Shown: positions 40,436-48,435 of the stretch, piece by piece
Position numbering within the stretch: position 1 is the first letter of the stretch
Layout: each line of letters starts with the position of its first letter
Notes under the pieces: generated by a model
What the model saw: the letters and a program-made list of their open reading frames with translations, nothing else
Database searches by the model: none
Told to the model about the DNA's origin: nothing
Origin: Pseudomonas putida
GTDB taxonomy: Bacteria > Pseudomonadota > Gammaproteobacteria > Pseudomonadales > Pseudomonadaceae
DNA: 64,000 nt
NCBI RefSeq assembly: GCF_009883635.2
Contig: NZ_CP026115.2
Span: 2,108,001-2,172,000 of the forward strand
Direction: 5' to 3'
Program-made: the position numbers and the translations under genes

Positions 40436-41440
40436 ATGACGCCAATCGACGCCAAGCGCCCGCTGCAGCTCAATGACCAGGGCCAGCTGCGCCACTTCCT
40501 CTCGCTCGACGGTTTGCCCCGCGAACTGCTCACCGAGATCCTCGACACTGCCGACTCGTTCCTCGAAGTCGGCGCCCGAGCCGTCAAGAAAGTCCCGTTG
40601 CTGCGCGGCAAGACCGTGTGCAACGTGTTCTTCGAGAACTCGACCCGTACCCGCACCACCTTCGAGCTGGCCGCCCAGCGCCTGTCGGCCGACGTGATCA
40701 GCCTGAACGTGTCGACCTCCTCGACCAGCAAGGGCGAGACCCTGTTCGACACCCTGCGCAACCTCGAAGCCATGGCCGCCGACATGTTCGTCGTGCGCCA
40801 CTCCGACTCCGGCGCCGCGCACTTCATCGCCGAGCACGTGTGCCCGGACGTCGCCGTGATCAACGGTGGTGACGGCCGCCACGCGCACCCGACCCAGGGC
40901 ATGCTCGACATGCTGACCATCCGCCGCCACAAGGGCAGCTTCGAGAACCTCTCGGTGGCGATCGTTGGCGACATCCTGCACTCGCGCGTGGCCCGCTCCG
41001 ACATGCTCGCGCTGAAGGCGCTGGGCTGCCCGGACATCCGCGTGATCGGCCCGAAGACCCTGATCCCGATCGGCATCGAGCAATACGGCGTGAAGGTCTA
41101 CACCGACCTCGCCGAAGGCCTGAAAGACGTCGACGTGGTGATCATGCTGCGCCTGCAGCGTGAACGCATGGCCGGTGGCCTGCTGCCCAGCGAAGGCGAG
41201 TTCTACCGCCTGTTCGGCCTGACCACCGCACGCCTGGCCGGTGCCAAGCCTGATGCCATCGTCATGCACCCGGGCCCGATCAACCGCGGCGTGGAAATCG
41301 AATCGGCGGTGGCCGACGGCAAACACTCGGTGATTCTCAACCAGGTCACCTATGGCATCGCCGTGCGCATGGCCGTGCTGTCCATGGCCATGAGCGGGCA
41401 GAACGCGCAACGTCAACTCGACCAGGAGAACGCCCAGTGA
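40436..41440 (+). CDS. pyrB: Aspartate carbamoyltransferase catalytic subunit
   Basis: Transfers carbamoyl from carbamoyl phosphate to aspartate in pyrimidine synthesis. The 334-residue protein has [11 protein letters not shown] (carbamoyl-phosphate loop), [28 protein letters not shown] and [12 protein letters not shown]. It has an N-terminal extension of about 20 residues beyond the E. coli chain, typical of the pseudomonad enzyme, which assembles with PyrC' rather than with PyrI. Its stop overlaps the pyrC' start (GTGA). Confidence 0.97.
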   Translation: MTPIDAKRPLQLNDQGQLRHFLSLDGLPRELLTEILDTADSFLEVGARAVKKVPLLRGKTVCNVFFENSTRTRTTFELAAQRLSADVISLNVSTSSTSKGETLFDTLRNLEAMAADMFVVRHSDSGAAHFIAEHVCPDVAVINGGDGRHAHPTQGMLDMLTIRRHKGSFENLSVAIVGDILHSRVARSDMLALKALGCPDIRVIGPKTLIPIGIEQYGVKVYTDLAEGLKDVDVVIMLRLQRERMAGGLLPSEGEFYRLFGLTTARLAGAKPDAIVMHPGPINRGVEIESAVADGKHSVILNQVTYGIAVRMAVLSMAMSGQNAQRQLDQENAQ

Positions 41441-42708
41441 CCATCAGTATTCTTGGCGCCCGGGTCATCGACCCTGCCAGTGGCCTGGACCAGGTCACCG
41501 ACCTGCACCTGGACGGTGGGCGCATCGCCGCCATCGGCGCCGCCCCGGCCGGTTTCAGTGCCAGCCGCACGATCGCAGCTGACGGCCTGATTGCCGCGCC
41601 AGGCCTGGTCGACCTCGGCGTCTCGCTGCGCGAGCCGGGCTACAGCCGCAAGGGCTCGATCGCCAGTGAAACCCGCGCCGCCGTGGCCGGTGGCGTCACC
41701 AGCCTGTGCTGCCCACCGCAGACCAAGCCGGTGCTGGATACCTCGGCGGTGGCCGAGCTGATCCTCGACCGCGCCCGCGAAGCCGCCAACAGCAAGGTCT
41801 ACCCGATCGGCGCCCTGACCAAGGGCCTGGAGGGCGAGCAGCTGGCCGAGCTGGTTGCCCTGCGCGACACCGGTTGCGTGGCCTTCGCCAACGGCCTGAA
41901 GGAAATCCCCAACAACCGGACCCTGGCCCGTGCCCTGGAGTACGCCGCCACCTTCGACCTGACCGTGGTGTTCCACTCCCAGGACCGCGACCTGGCCCAG
42001 GGTGGCCTGGCCCACGAAGGCGCCATGGCCAGCTTTCTCGGCCTGCCCGGCATCCCCGAGACCGCGGAAACCGTCGCCCTGGCGCGCAACCTGCTGCTGG
42101 TGGAACAGACTGGCGTGCGTGCGCACTTCACCCAGATCACCAGCGCCCGTGGCGCACGGCTGATCGAGCAAGCCCAGCAACTGGGCCTGCCGGTGACGGC
42201 CGACGTGGCGCTGTATCAGCTGATCCTCACCGACGAGTCGCTGCGTGAGTTCTCCAGCCTGTACCACGTGCAGCCGCCGCTGCGCACCGCCGCCGACCGC
42301 GACGGCCTGCGCGCGGCAGTGAAGTCGGGGGTGATCCAGGCGATCTCCAGCCACCACCAGCCCCACGAGCGTGATGCAAAGCTGGCCCCGTTCGGCGCCA
42401 CCGAACCGGGTATCAGCAGCGTCGAACTGTTGTTGCCACTGGCCATGACCCTGGTCGAGGACGGCCTGCTCGACCTGCCGACCCTGCTCGCCCGCCTGAG
42501 CAGCGGCCCGGCCAAGGCCATGCGCCTGCCGGCCGGCGAGCTGAAAGTCGGCGGCGCGGCCGATCTGGTGCTGTTCGACGCCAAGGCCTCGACGATTGCG
42601 GGTGAGCAATGGCTGTCGCGCGGCGAAAACTGCCCGTTCATCGGCCACTGCTTGCCGGCTGCGGTGCGTTATACCTTGGTCGATGGCCACGTCTGCCACG
42701 AGGCCTGA
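41437..42708 (+). CDS. pyrC': Pseudo-dihydroorotase PyrC' (non-catalytic partner of PyrB)
   Basis: A 423-residue amidohydrolase-fold protein. The metal-binding DxHxH of true dihydroorotases is replaced by [14 protein letters not shown] (Gly61 and Ser63 where the two His should be). The later [17 protein letters not shown] has Ser in place of the catalytic Asp (canonical DHAPH). It is therefore predicted inactive. In P. putida such PyrC' chains are known to be needed for the dodecameric aspartate transcarbamoylase. It starts at GTG 41437, overlapping the pyrB stop codon, and is translationally coupled. The active dihydroorotase must be encoded elsewhere. Confidence 0.93.
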   Translation: MTISILGARVIDPASGLDQVTDLHLDGGRIAAIGAAPAGFSASRTIAADGLIAAPGLVDLGVSLREPGYSRKGSIASETRAAVAGGVTSLCCPPQTKPVLDTSAVAELILDRAREAANSKVYPIGALTKGLEGEQLAELVALRDTGCVAFANGLKEIPNNRTLARALEYAATFDLTVVFHSQDRDLAQGGLAHEGAMASFLGLPGIPETAETVALARNLLLVEQTGVRAHFTQITSARGARLIEQAQQLGLPVTADVALYQLILTDESLREFSSLYHVQPPLRTAADRDGLRAAVKSGVIQAISSHHQPHERDAKLAPFGATEPGISSVELLLPLAMTLVEDGLLDLPTLLARLSSGPAKAMRLPAGELKVGGAADLVLFDAKASTIAGEQWLSRGENCPFIGHCLPAAVRYTLVDGHVCHEA

Positions 42709-42715
42709 GTAACCT

Positions 42716-42830
42716 TGTGGGAGCCGCGCTTGCCGGCGATGGGCCGCGACGCGGCCCCGCGATTTCAAGGTTGTTGCATAAATTTCCGGGGCCGCTTCGC
42801 GGCCCATCGCCGGCAAGCGCGGCTCCCACA
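42716..42830. repeat. Near-perfect 43-bp inverted repeat (REP pair)
   Basis: Left arm 42716-42758 and right arm 42788-42830 are reverse complements over 43 bp with a single mismatch, separated by 29 bases. Each arm contains GTGGGAGCCGCGCTTGCCGG and the GGGCCGCG/CGCGGCCC palindrome typical of P. putida REP units. It follows the pyrC' stop and precedes hslV, and would form a very stable structure at the pyrC' 3' end. Confidence 0.88.
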
Positions 42831-42951
42831 TTGGTCGCGCTCAACCTTGAGCCTGCGGCGACCATTCATCCCCCCCGGTTGAAATCCTTCCCCCCACCCC
42901 CATATGAGTCTGCATCAGGCAATTTTGCCCCGCTGCGTGGAGACTCTCCCC

Positions 42952-43482
42952 TTGACCACCATCGTTTCTGTCCGCCGTAACGGCAAAGTCGTCATGGGCG
43001 GCGACGGCCAGGTATCCCTCGGCAACACCGTGATGAAAGGCAACGCCAAGAAGGTCCGTCGCCTGTACAACGGCGAAGTGATCGCCGGTTTCGCCGGTGC
43101 CACCGCCGACGCCTTCACCCTGTTCGAGCGCTTCGAAGCCCAGCTGCAGAAACACTCCGGCCACCTGGTGCGTGCCGCCGTCGAGCTGGCCAAGGAATGG
43201 CGTACCGACCGCTCCCTGAGCCGCCTGGAAGCCATGCTGGCGGTGGCCAACAAGGACGCATCGCTGATCATCACCGGCAACGGTGACGTGGTCGAGCCGG
43301 AAGACGGCCTGATCGCCATGGGTTCCGGTGGTGGCTATGCACAGGCCGCGGCCCGCGCCTTGCTGAACAAGACCGACCTGTCGGCCCGGGAAATCACCGA
43401 GGCCGCCCTGAACATCGCCGGTGACATCTGCGTGTTCACCAACCACAACCTGACCATCGAGGAGCAGGACCTGGCCGAGTAA
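42952..43482 (+). CDS. hslV: ATP-dependent protease subunit HslV
   Basis: Proteasome-like peptidase of the HslVU complex. The frame translates from TTG at 42952 as (M)[19 protein letters not shown], giving 176 residues, the same as E. coli HslV. The second residue must be the catalytic N-terminal Thr after Met removal, which decides in favour of the TTG start over an ATG at 42904. GGAG lies about 9 bases upstream. Other hallmarks: [33 protein letters not shown] and the C-terminal [13 protein letters not shown]. Confidence 0.96.
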   Translation: MTTIVSVRRNGKVVMGGDGQVSLGNTVMKGNAKKVRRLYNGEVIAGFAGATADAFTLFERFEAQLQKHSGHLVRAAVELAKEWRTDRSLSRLEAMLAVANKDASLIITGNGDVVEPEDGLIAMGSGGGYAQAAARALLNKTDLSAREITEAALNIAGDICVFTNHNLTIEEQDLAE

Positions 43483-43496
43483 TCAGCTGTTTTGGC

Positions 43497-43519
43497 GTCC
43501 CGCTCGTAGCGGGACTTTT
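43497..43519 (+). terminator. Intercistronic intrinsic terminator between hslV and hslU
   Basis: GTCCCGCT-CGT-AGCGGGAC followed by TTTT, 14 bases after the hslV stop and 38 before hslU. A short perfect stem with four T residues, likely a partial terminator or RNA-stabilising structure that could set the HslV:HslU ratio. Confidence 0.72.
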
Positions 43520-43556
43520 CCACGCTGACCTACTCCGCTCGAGGACCGTATTGATC

Positions 43557-44900
43557 ATGTCCATGACCCCCCGCGAGATCGTCCACGAACTCAACCGCCA
43601 CATCATCGGCCAGGACGACGCCAAGCGTGCCGTCGCCATTGCCCTGCGCAACCGCTGGCGGCGCATGCAGCTCCCCGCCGAGCTGCGTGCCGAAGTGACG
43701 CCGAAGAACATCCTGATGATCGGCCCTACCGGCGTCGGCAAGACCGAAATCGCCCGCCGCCTGGCCAAGCTGGCCAACGCGCCGTTCCTCAAGGTCGAAG
43801 CCACCAAGTTCACCGAAGTGGGCTACGTTGGCCGTGACGTCGAGTCGATCATCCGTGACCTGGCCGATGCCGCGCTGAAGATGCTGCGCGAGCAGGAAAT
43901 CGTCCGCGTGCGCCACCGCGCCGAAGACGCCGCCGAAGACCGCATCCTCGACGCCCTGCTGCCGCAGGCGCGGGTCAGCAGCTTCAGCGAGGAAGCCGCG
44001 CAGACCAGCACCGATTCCAACACCCGCCAGCTGTTCCGCAAGCGCCTGCGCGAAGGCCAGCTGGACGACAAGGAAATCGAGATCGAAGTGGCCGAGAACA
44101 TGGGCGTCGAAATCGCCGCGCCACCCGGCATGGAAGAAATGACCAACCAGCTGCAGAGCCTGTTCGCCAATATGGGCAAGGGCAAGCGCAAGGCCCGCAA
44201 GCTGAAGGTCAAGGACGCGCTGAAAATGGTGCGCGACGAAGAAGCCAGTCGCCTGGTCAACGAGGAAGAACTCAAGGCCAAGGCCCTGGAAGCGGTCGAG
44301 CAGCACGGTATCGTGTTCATCGACGAAATCGACAAGGTGGCCAAGCGTGGCAACGTCGGCGGTGCCGATGTATCCCGTGAAGGCGTGCAGCGCGACCTGC
44401 TGCCGCTGATCGAAGGCTGCACCGTCAACACCAAGCTGGGTATGGTCAAGACCGACCACATCCTGTTCATCGCTTCCGGTGCGTTCCACCTGAGCAAGCC
44501 GAGCGACCTGGTGCCAGAGCTGCAGGGCCGTCTGCCGATCCGTGTAGAACTGAAGGCACTGACCCCAGAAGACTTCGAGCGCATCCTGAAAGAGCCGCAC
44601 GCGTCGCTGACCGAACAGTACAGTGCACTGCTCAAGACCGAAGGCCTGAACATCGAGTTCGCCGCCGACGGTATCAAGCGCCTGGCCGAGATTGCCTATC
44701 AGGTGAACGAGAAGACCGAGAACATTGGTGCCCGCCGCCTGCACACCCTGCTCGAGCGCCTGCTCGAAGAGGTATCGTTCAGTGCCGGTGACCTGGCCAG
44801 CACCCACGACGAAGCACCGATTCTGATCGATGCCGCGTATGTGAACGGCCACCTCGGTGAACTGGCGCAGAACGAAGACCTGTCGCGCTACATCCTGTAA
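43557..44900 (+). CDS. hslU: HslU ATPase, AAA+ unfoldase of HslVU
   Basis: Hexameric unfoldase that feeds substrates into HslV. The 447-residue protein starts [20 protein letters not shown], with Walker [13 protein letters not shown] (about 57-68), the I domain (about 110-245, with [12 protein letters not shown]), Walker [10 protein letters not shown], sensor and the C-terminal tail ending SRYIL that activates HslV. ATG 43557 is used; TTG 43551 and ATG 43563 are in frame but less like the family. It follows hslV after a hairpin. Confidence 0.96.
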   Translation: MSMTPREIVHELNRHIIGQDDAKRAVAIALRNRWRRMQLPAELRAEVTPKNILMIGPTGVGKTEIARRLAKLANAPFLKVEATKFTEVGYVGRDVESIIRDLADAALKMLREQEIVRVRHRAEDAAEDRILDALLPQARVSSFSEEAAQTSTDSNTRQLFRKRLREGQLDDKEIEIEVAENMGVEIAAPPGMEEMTNQLQSLFANMGKGKRKARKLKVKDALKMVRDEEASRLVNEEELKAKALEAVEQHGIVFIDEIDKVAKRGNVGGADVSREGVQRDLLPLIEGCTVNTKLGMVKTDHILFIASGAFHLSKPSDLVPELQGRLPIRVELKALTPEDFERILKEPHASLTEQYSALLKTEGLNIEFAADGIKRLAEIAYQVNEKTENIGARRLHTLLERLLEEVSFSAGDLASTHDEAPILIDAAYVNGHLGELAQNEDLSRYIL

Positions 44901-44908
44901 GACGGCGT

Positions 44909-44979
44909 CGCCTTTTTCGCGGGCACGCCCGCTCCCACAGGGCCCGCGACCCCCTGTAGGAGCTTGCCCGCGAAGAGGC
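44909..44979. repeat. Convergent REP pair
   Basis: Two inverted REP units: about 44909-44942 (TTCGCGGGCACGCCCGCTCC) and about 44952-44979 (CCTGTAGGAGCTTGCCCGCG). They are the same element type as at 50769-50855, in opposite orientations, located after hslU. Confidence 0.8.
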
Positions 44980-45041
44980 CCTTGAATCCCTGTACAGGAA
45001 GCTGGAAGCTTGCCTCCATCAGCTCCCGAGAGATTCAGACC

Positions 45042-45419
45042 ATGGCCCGCCTGCCCACCGCCATCAACCTGCACAAAGCCTCCAAGACCCTCAGCCTCAC
45101 CTACGCCCCCGGCGAGGTGTATCAGTTGCCCGCCGAGTTCCTGCGGGTGCACTCCCCCTCCGCCGAGGTCCAGGGCCACGGCAACCCCATCCTGCAATTC
45201 GGCAAAATCAATGTCGGCCTCATCGGCCTGGAACCTGCCGGCCAATATGCACTGAAACTGACCTTCGACGACGGCCATGACAGCGGCCTGTTCACCTGGG
45301 AATACCTCGAGCAGCTGTGCCTGCGCCAGGAACAATTGTGGGCCGACTACCTCGACGAACTGCACAAGGCCGGCAAGTCCCGCGACCCGGCGGAATCGGT
45401 GGTCAAACTCATGCTCTAG
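45042..45419 (+). CDS. DUF971 domain protein (GBBH-like N-terminal domain)
   Basis: A 125-residue protein. INLHKASKTLSLTYAPGEVYQLPAEFLRVHSPSAEVQGHG matches the conserved N-terminal domain shared with gamma-butyrobetaine hydroxylases (DUF971). No catalytic dioxygenase domain follows, so it is the stand-alone small form. The function of this form is not established; the domain is linked with iron-sulphur cluster contexts in some organisms. The ATG at 45042 is chosen because upstream sequence is REP-derived. It is the last gene before the pha promoter region. Confidence 0.85.
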   Translation: MARLPTAINLHKASKTLSLTYAPGEVYQLPAEFLRVHSPSAEVQGHGNPILQFGKINVGLIGLEPAGQYALKLTFDDGHDSGLFTWEYLEQLCLRQEQLWADYLDELHKAGKSRDPAESVVKLML

Positions 45420-45477
45420 CTCAAGCCTTCCAGGCTTTAGAGCGCATTTTCTAATCTCATCTGTTTGAATGCCTTAC

Positions 45478-45501
45478 AGACAACTCTTAAACGGGTTGTC
45501 T
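45478..45501. promoter_or_regulatory. Inverted repeat upstream of phaC1, candidate PhaD-type operator
   Basis: AGACAAC (45478-45484), ten bases, then GTTGTCT (45495-45501): perfect 7-bp arms with 17 bp between arm starts. It lies about 270 bases before phaC1 and about 35 before the sigma-54-like site. TetR-type activator PhaD, encoded in this locus, is known in P. putida to bind upstream of phaC1 and phaI; assigning it to this dyad is an inference. No clear copy was found before phaI. Confidence 0.45.
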
Positions 45502-45535
45502 TGCGCATTACATGAAAGTCGGGTAACCAATGGAG

Positions 45536-45552
45536 CTGGCAAGTTCCCTGCA
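45536..45552 (+). promoter_or_regulatory. Sigma-54 (RpoN) -24/-12-like element before phaC1
   Basis: CTGGCAAGTTCCCTGCA has the invariant GG-N10-GC spacing and matches most of YTGGCACGNNNNTTGCW, with differences at three positions. It sits about 220 bases upstream of phaC1. RpoN-type sites have been reported before phaC1 in P. aeruginosa. The 353-base gap 45420-45772 holds this site, the AGACAAC dyad and a large leader hairpin, and no other gene. Confidence 0.45.
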
Positions 45553-45700
45553 TCGCCTTGAGGGCAATCAGGCACTGGCCGGTATGTAGAGGTCGCGAGC
45601 GAAAGCAGGCTGTCTTCACACGCAGAATCCCCCGCAGCTCATCGCCGTATGCATCCGGCCCGCAGCACCGCTGTTCCTTATCACTGGTCACCCGAGTAAC

Positions 45701-45746
45701 AGTACCGGGCTGTCCGCTGTGCCATGCGCCACAGCAGCCCGGTACT
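45701..45746 (+). promoter_or_regulatory. Stable hairpin in the phaC1 leader
   Basis: Outer stem AGTACCGGGCTG / CAGCCCGGTACT (12 bp perfect) and inner stem CTGTG / CACAG with a 4-base bulge and 8-base loop, ending 26 bases before the phaC1 ATG. No T run follows, so it is more likely an mRNA structure affecting stability or translation than a terminator. Confidence 0.65.
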
Positions 45747-45772
45747 CGTCTCAGGACAACGGAGCGTCGTAG

Positions 45773-47452
45773 ATGAGTAACAAGAACAACGATGAGTTGC
45801 AGCGGCAGGCCTCGGAAAACACCCTGGGGCTGAACCCGGTCATCGGCATCCGCCGCAAGGACCTGCTGAGCTCTGCGCGTACCGTGCTGCGTCAGGCCGT
45901 GCGCCAGCCGCTGCACAGTGCCAAGCATGTGGCGCACTTCGGCCTGGAGCTGAAGAACGTCCTGCTGGGCAAGTCCAGCCTCGCCCCGGCAGGTGACGAC
46001 CGTCGCTTCCAGGACCCGGCCTGGAGCAAAAACCCGCTTTACCGCCGCTACCTGCAAACCTACCTGGCCTGGCGCAAGGAGCTGCAGGAGTGGATCGGCA
46101 GCAGTGACCTGTCGCCCCAGGACATCGCCCGCGGCCAGTTCGTCATCAACCTGATGACCGAAGCCATGGCGCCGACCAATACCCTGTCCAACCCGGCGGC
46201 GGTCAAACGCTTCTTCGAAACCGGCGGCAAGAGCCTGCTGGACGGCCTGTCCAACCTGGCCAAGGACGTGGTCAACAATGGCGGCATGCCCAGCCAGGTC
46301 AACATGGAGGCGTTCGAGGTCGGCAAGAACCTCGGCACCAGCGAAGGCGCCGTGGTCTACCGCAATGATGTGCTGGAACTGATCCAGTACAGCCCCATCA
46401 CCGAGCAGGTGCATGCCCGCCCGCTGCTGGTGGTCCCGCCGCAGATCAACAAGTTCTACGTCTTCGACCTGAGCCCGGAAAAGAGCCTGGCGCGCTTCTG
46501 CCTGCGCTCGCAGCAGCAGACCTTCATCATCAGCTGGCGCAACCCGACCAAGGCCCAGCGCGAGTGGGGCCTGTCGACCTACATCGATGCCTTGAAGGAG
46601 GCGGTCGACGCGGTACTGGCAATCACCGGCAGCAAAGACCTGAACATGCTCGGTGCCTGCTCCGGTGGCATCACCTGCACCGCCCTGGTCGGCCACTACG
46701 CCGCGCTGGGTGAGCAGAAGGTCAATGCCCTGACCCTGCTGGTCAGCGTGCTGGACACCACGATGGACACCGAGGTCGCACTGTTCGTCGATGAACAGAC
46801 ACTGGAGGCAGCCAAGCGCCACTCCTACCAGTCCGGGGTGCTCGAAGGCAGCGACATGGCCAAGGTGTTCGCCTGGATGCGCCCCAACGACCTGATCTGG
46901 AACTACTGGGTCAACAACTACCTGCTCGGCAACGAGCCACCGGTATTCGACATCCTGTTCTGGAACAACGACACCACGCGGCTGCCCGCCGCCTTCCACG
47001 GCGACCTGATCGAACTGTTCAAGAACAACCCGCTGACCCGCGCGGATGCCCTGGAAGTGTGCGGCACCGCCATCGACCTGAAGAAAGTCCAGTGCGACAT
47101 CTTCAGCGTCGCCGGCACCTCCGACCACATCACCCCGTGGCAATCGTGCTACCGCTCGGCGCACCTGTTCGGCGGCAAGATCGAATTCGTGCTGTCCAAC
47201 AGCGGCCACATCCAGAGCATCCTCAACCCGCCAGGCAACCCCAAGGCGCGCTTCATGACCGGCGCCGACCGCCCGGGGGACCCGGTAGCCTGGCAGGAGA
47301 ACGCCGACAAACATGCCGACTCCTGGTGGCTGCATTGGCAGACCTGGCTGGGCGAGCGCGCTGGCGAGCTAAAAAAGGCACCCACACGCCTGGGCAACCG
47401 TGCCTATGCCGCTGGTGAGGCCGCACCGGGGACATACGTCCACGAGCGTTAA
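45773..47452 (+). CDS. phaC1: Class II polyhydroxyalkanoate synthase 1
   Basis: Polymerises (R)-3-hydroxyacyl-CoAs of medium chain length on the granule surface. The 559-residue protein has the lipase-like box GACSGG with catalytic Cys296, Asp451 in SVAGTSDHITPW and His479 in NSGHIQS, and the N-terminal SNKNNDELQ region of PhaC1. The ATG follows ACGGAG. It is the first gene of phaC1-phaZ-phaC2-phaD. An A-rich Crc/Hfq-type motif overlaps codons 3-6, so catabolite repression of translation is likely. It is paralogous to phaC2. Confidence 0.97.
   Translation: MSNKNNDELQRQASENTLGLNPVIGIRRKDLLSSARTVLRQAVRQPLHSAKHVAHFGLELKNVLLGKSSLAPAGDDRRFQDPAWSKNPLYRRYLQTYLAWRKELQEWIGSSDLSPQDIARGQFVINLMTEAMAPTNTLSNPAAVKRFFETGGKSLLDGLSNLAKDVVNNGGMPSQVNMEAFEVGKNLGTSEGAVVYRNDVLELIQYSPITEQVHARPLLVVPPQINKFYVFDLSPEKSLARFCLRSQQQTFIISWRNPTKAQREWGLSTYIDALKEAVDAVLAITGSKDLNMLGACSGGITCTALVGHYAALGEQKVNALTLLVSVLDTTMDTEVALFVDEQTLEAAKRHSYQSGVLEGSDMAKVFAWMRPNDLIWNYWVNNYLLGNEPPVFDILFWNNDTTRLPAAFHGDLIELFKNNPLTRADALEVCGTAIDLKKVQCDIFSVAGTSDHITPWQSCYRSAHLFGGKIEFVLSNSGHIQSILNPPGNPKARFMTGADRPGDPVAWQENADKHADSWWLHWQTWLGERAGELKKAPTRLGNRAYAAGEAAPGTYVHER
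45779..45790 (+). promoter_or_regulatory. Crc/Hfq catabolite-activity motif in phaC1 mRNA
   Basis: AACAAGAACAAC, starting three codons into phaC1, contains AANAANAA, the target of Hfq/Crc translational repression in pseudomonads. PHA synthesis in P. putida is known to be Crc-controlled through phaC1. A similar AAGAAAAA lies at codons 2-4 of phaC2 (48440-48447). Confidence 0.7.
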
Positions 47453-47459
47453 GTCGCAA

Positions 47460-47493
47460 TACCGTGGCCGCTTGGAGCGTGCCACGGTACATT
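47460..47493 (+). terminator. Hairpin between phaC1 and phaZ
   Basis: TACCGTGGC / GCCACGGTA, a 9-bp perfect stem with a 12-base loop, is followed by CATTTT. It begins 8 bases after the phaC1 stop and ends about 22 bases before phaZ. It could reduce read-through so that phaC1 is made in excess of downstream genes. Confidence 0.65.
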
Positions 47494-47515
47494 TTCAAGC
47501 CACAGAGCCACGCGC

Positions 47516-48367
47516 ATGCCGCTACCCTACATCTTCCGCACCGTCGAGCTGGACGACCAATCCATCCGCACCGCGGTGCGCCCGGGCAAGCCGCACCTGA
47601 CGCCATTGCTGATCTTCAACGGCATCGGCGCCAACCTGGAGCTGGTGTTCCCGTTCATCGAGGCACTGGACCCGGACCTGGAAGTCATCGCCTTCGACGT
47701 CCCCGGCGTGGGCGGCTCGTCCACGCCACGCCACCCTTACCGTTTTCCCGGCCTGGCCAAGCTGACGGCGCGCATGCTCGACTACCTGGACTACGGCCAG
47801 GTCAATGTCATCGGTGTGTCCTGGGGCGGCGCCCTGGCGCAGCAATTCGCCCATGACTACCCCGAGCGCTGCAAGAAGCTGGTGCTGGCGGCCACTGCGG
47901 CGGGTGCAGTTATGGTGCCCGGCAAGCCCAAGGTGCTGTGGATGATGGCCAGCCCCAGGCGTTACGTGCAGCCTTCCCATGTCATCCGCATCGCGCCGCT
48001 GATCTATGGCGGTGGTTTTCGCCGCGACCCGGAGCTGGCCATGCACCACGCCGCCAAGGTGCGCTCCGGCGGCAAGATGGGCTACTACTGGCAGCTGTTC
48101 GCCGGGCTGGGCTGGACCAGCATCCACTGGCTGCACAAGATCCAGCAGCCGACCCTGGTGCTGGCCGGCGACGACGACCCGCTGATCCCGCTGATCAACA
48201 TGCGCCTGCTGGCCTGGCGAATTCCCAATGCCCAGCTACACATTATCGACGACGGCCATCTGTTCCTGATCACCCGGGCCGAGGCCGTCGCCCCCATCAT
48301 CATGAAGTTTCTCCAGCAAGAACGTCAGCGCGCGGTCATGCACCCCAGTCCGGCCTCTGGTGGCTGA
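47516..48367 (+). CDS. phaZ: Intracellular PHA depolymerase
   Basis: Alpha/beta-hydrolase that mobilises medium-chain PHA from granules. The 283-residue protein has the lipase box GVSWGG with Ser102, the acidic residue in LAGDDDPLIPL (about 221) and His in DDGHLFL (about 248). It has no signal peptide, so it acts on native granules in the cytosol. It lies between phaC1 and phaC2, the standard order in P. putida. RBS is weak. Confidence 0.96.
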   Translation: MPLPYIFRTVELDDQSIRTAVRPGKPHLTPLLIFNGIGANLELVFPFIEALDPDLEVIAFDVPGVGGSSTPRHPYRFPGLAKLTARMLDYLDYGQVNVIGVSWGGALAQQFAHDYPERCKKLVLAATAAGAVMVPGKPKVLWMMASPRRYVQPSHVIRIAPLIYGGGFRRDPELAMHHAAKVRSGGKMGYYWQLFAGLGWTSIHWLHKIQQPTLVLAGDDDPLIPLINMRLLAWRIPNAQLHIIDDGHLFLITRAEAVAPIIMKFLQQERQRAVMHPSPASGG

Positions 48368-48435
48368 ATTGTTGCTTGCTGTTGCACGAGCACGACTGAT
48401 GAGTACGACCGTGGCCTGACAAGGGAGTTGTTGCC

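Noticed and set aside
42904..42954. ATG start for hslV at 42904
   Set aside because: It would bury the catalytic threonine 17 residues inside the protein; HslV needs Thr directly after the initiator Met, as with the TTG at 42952.
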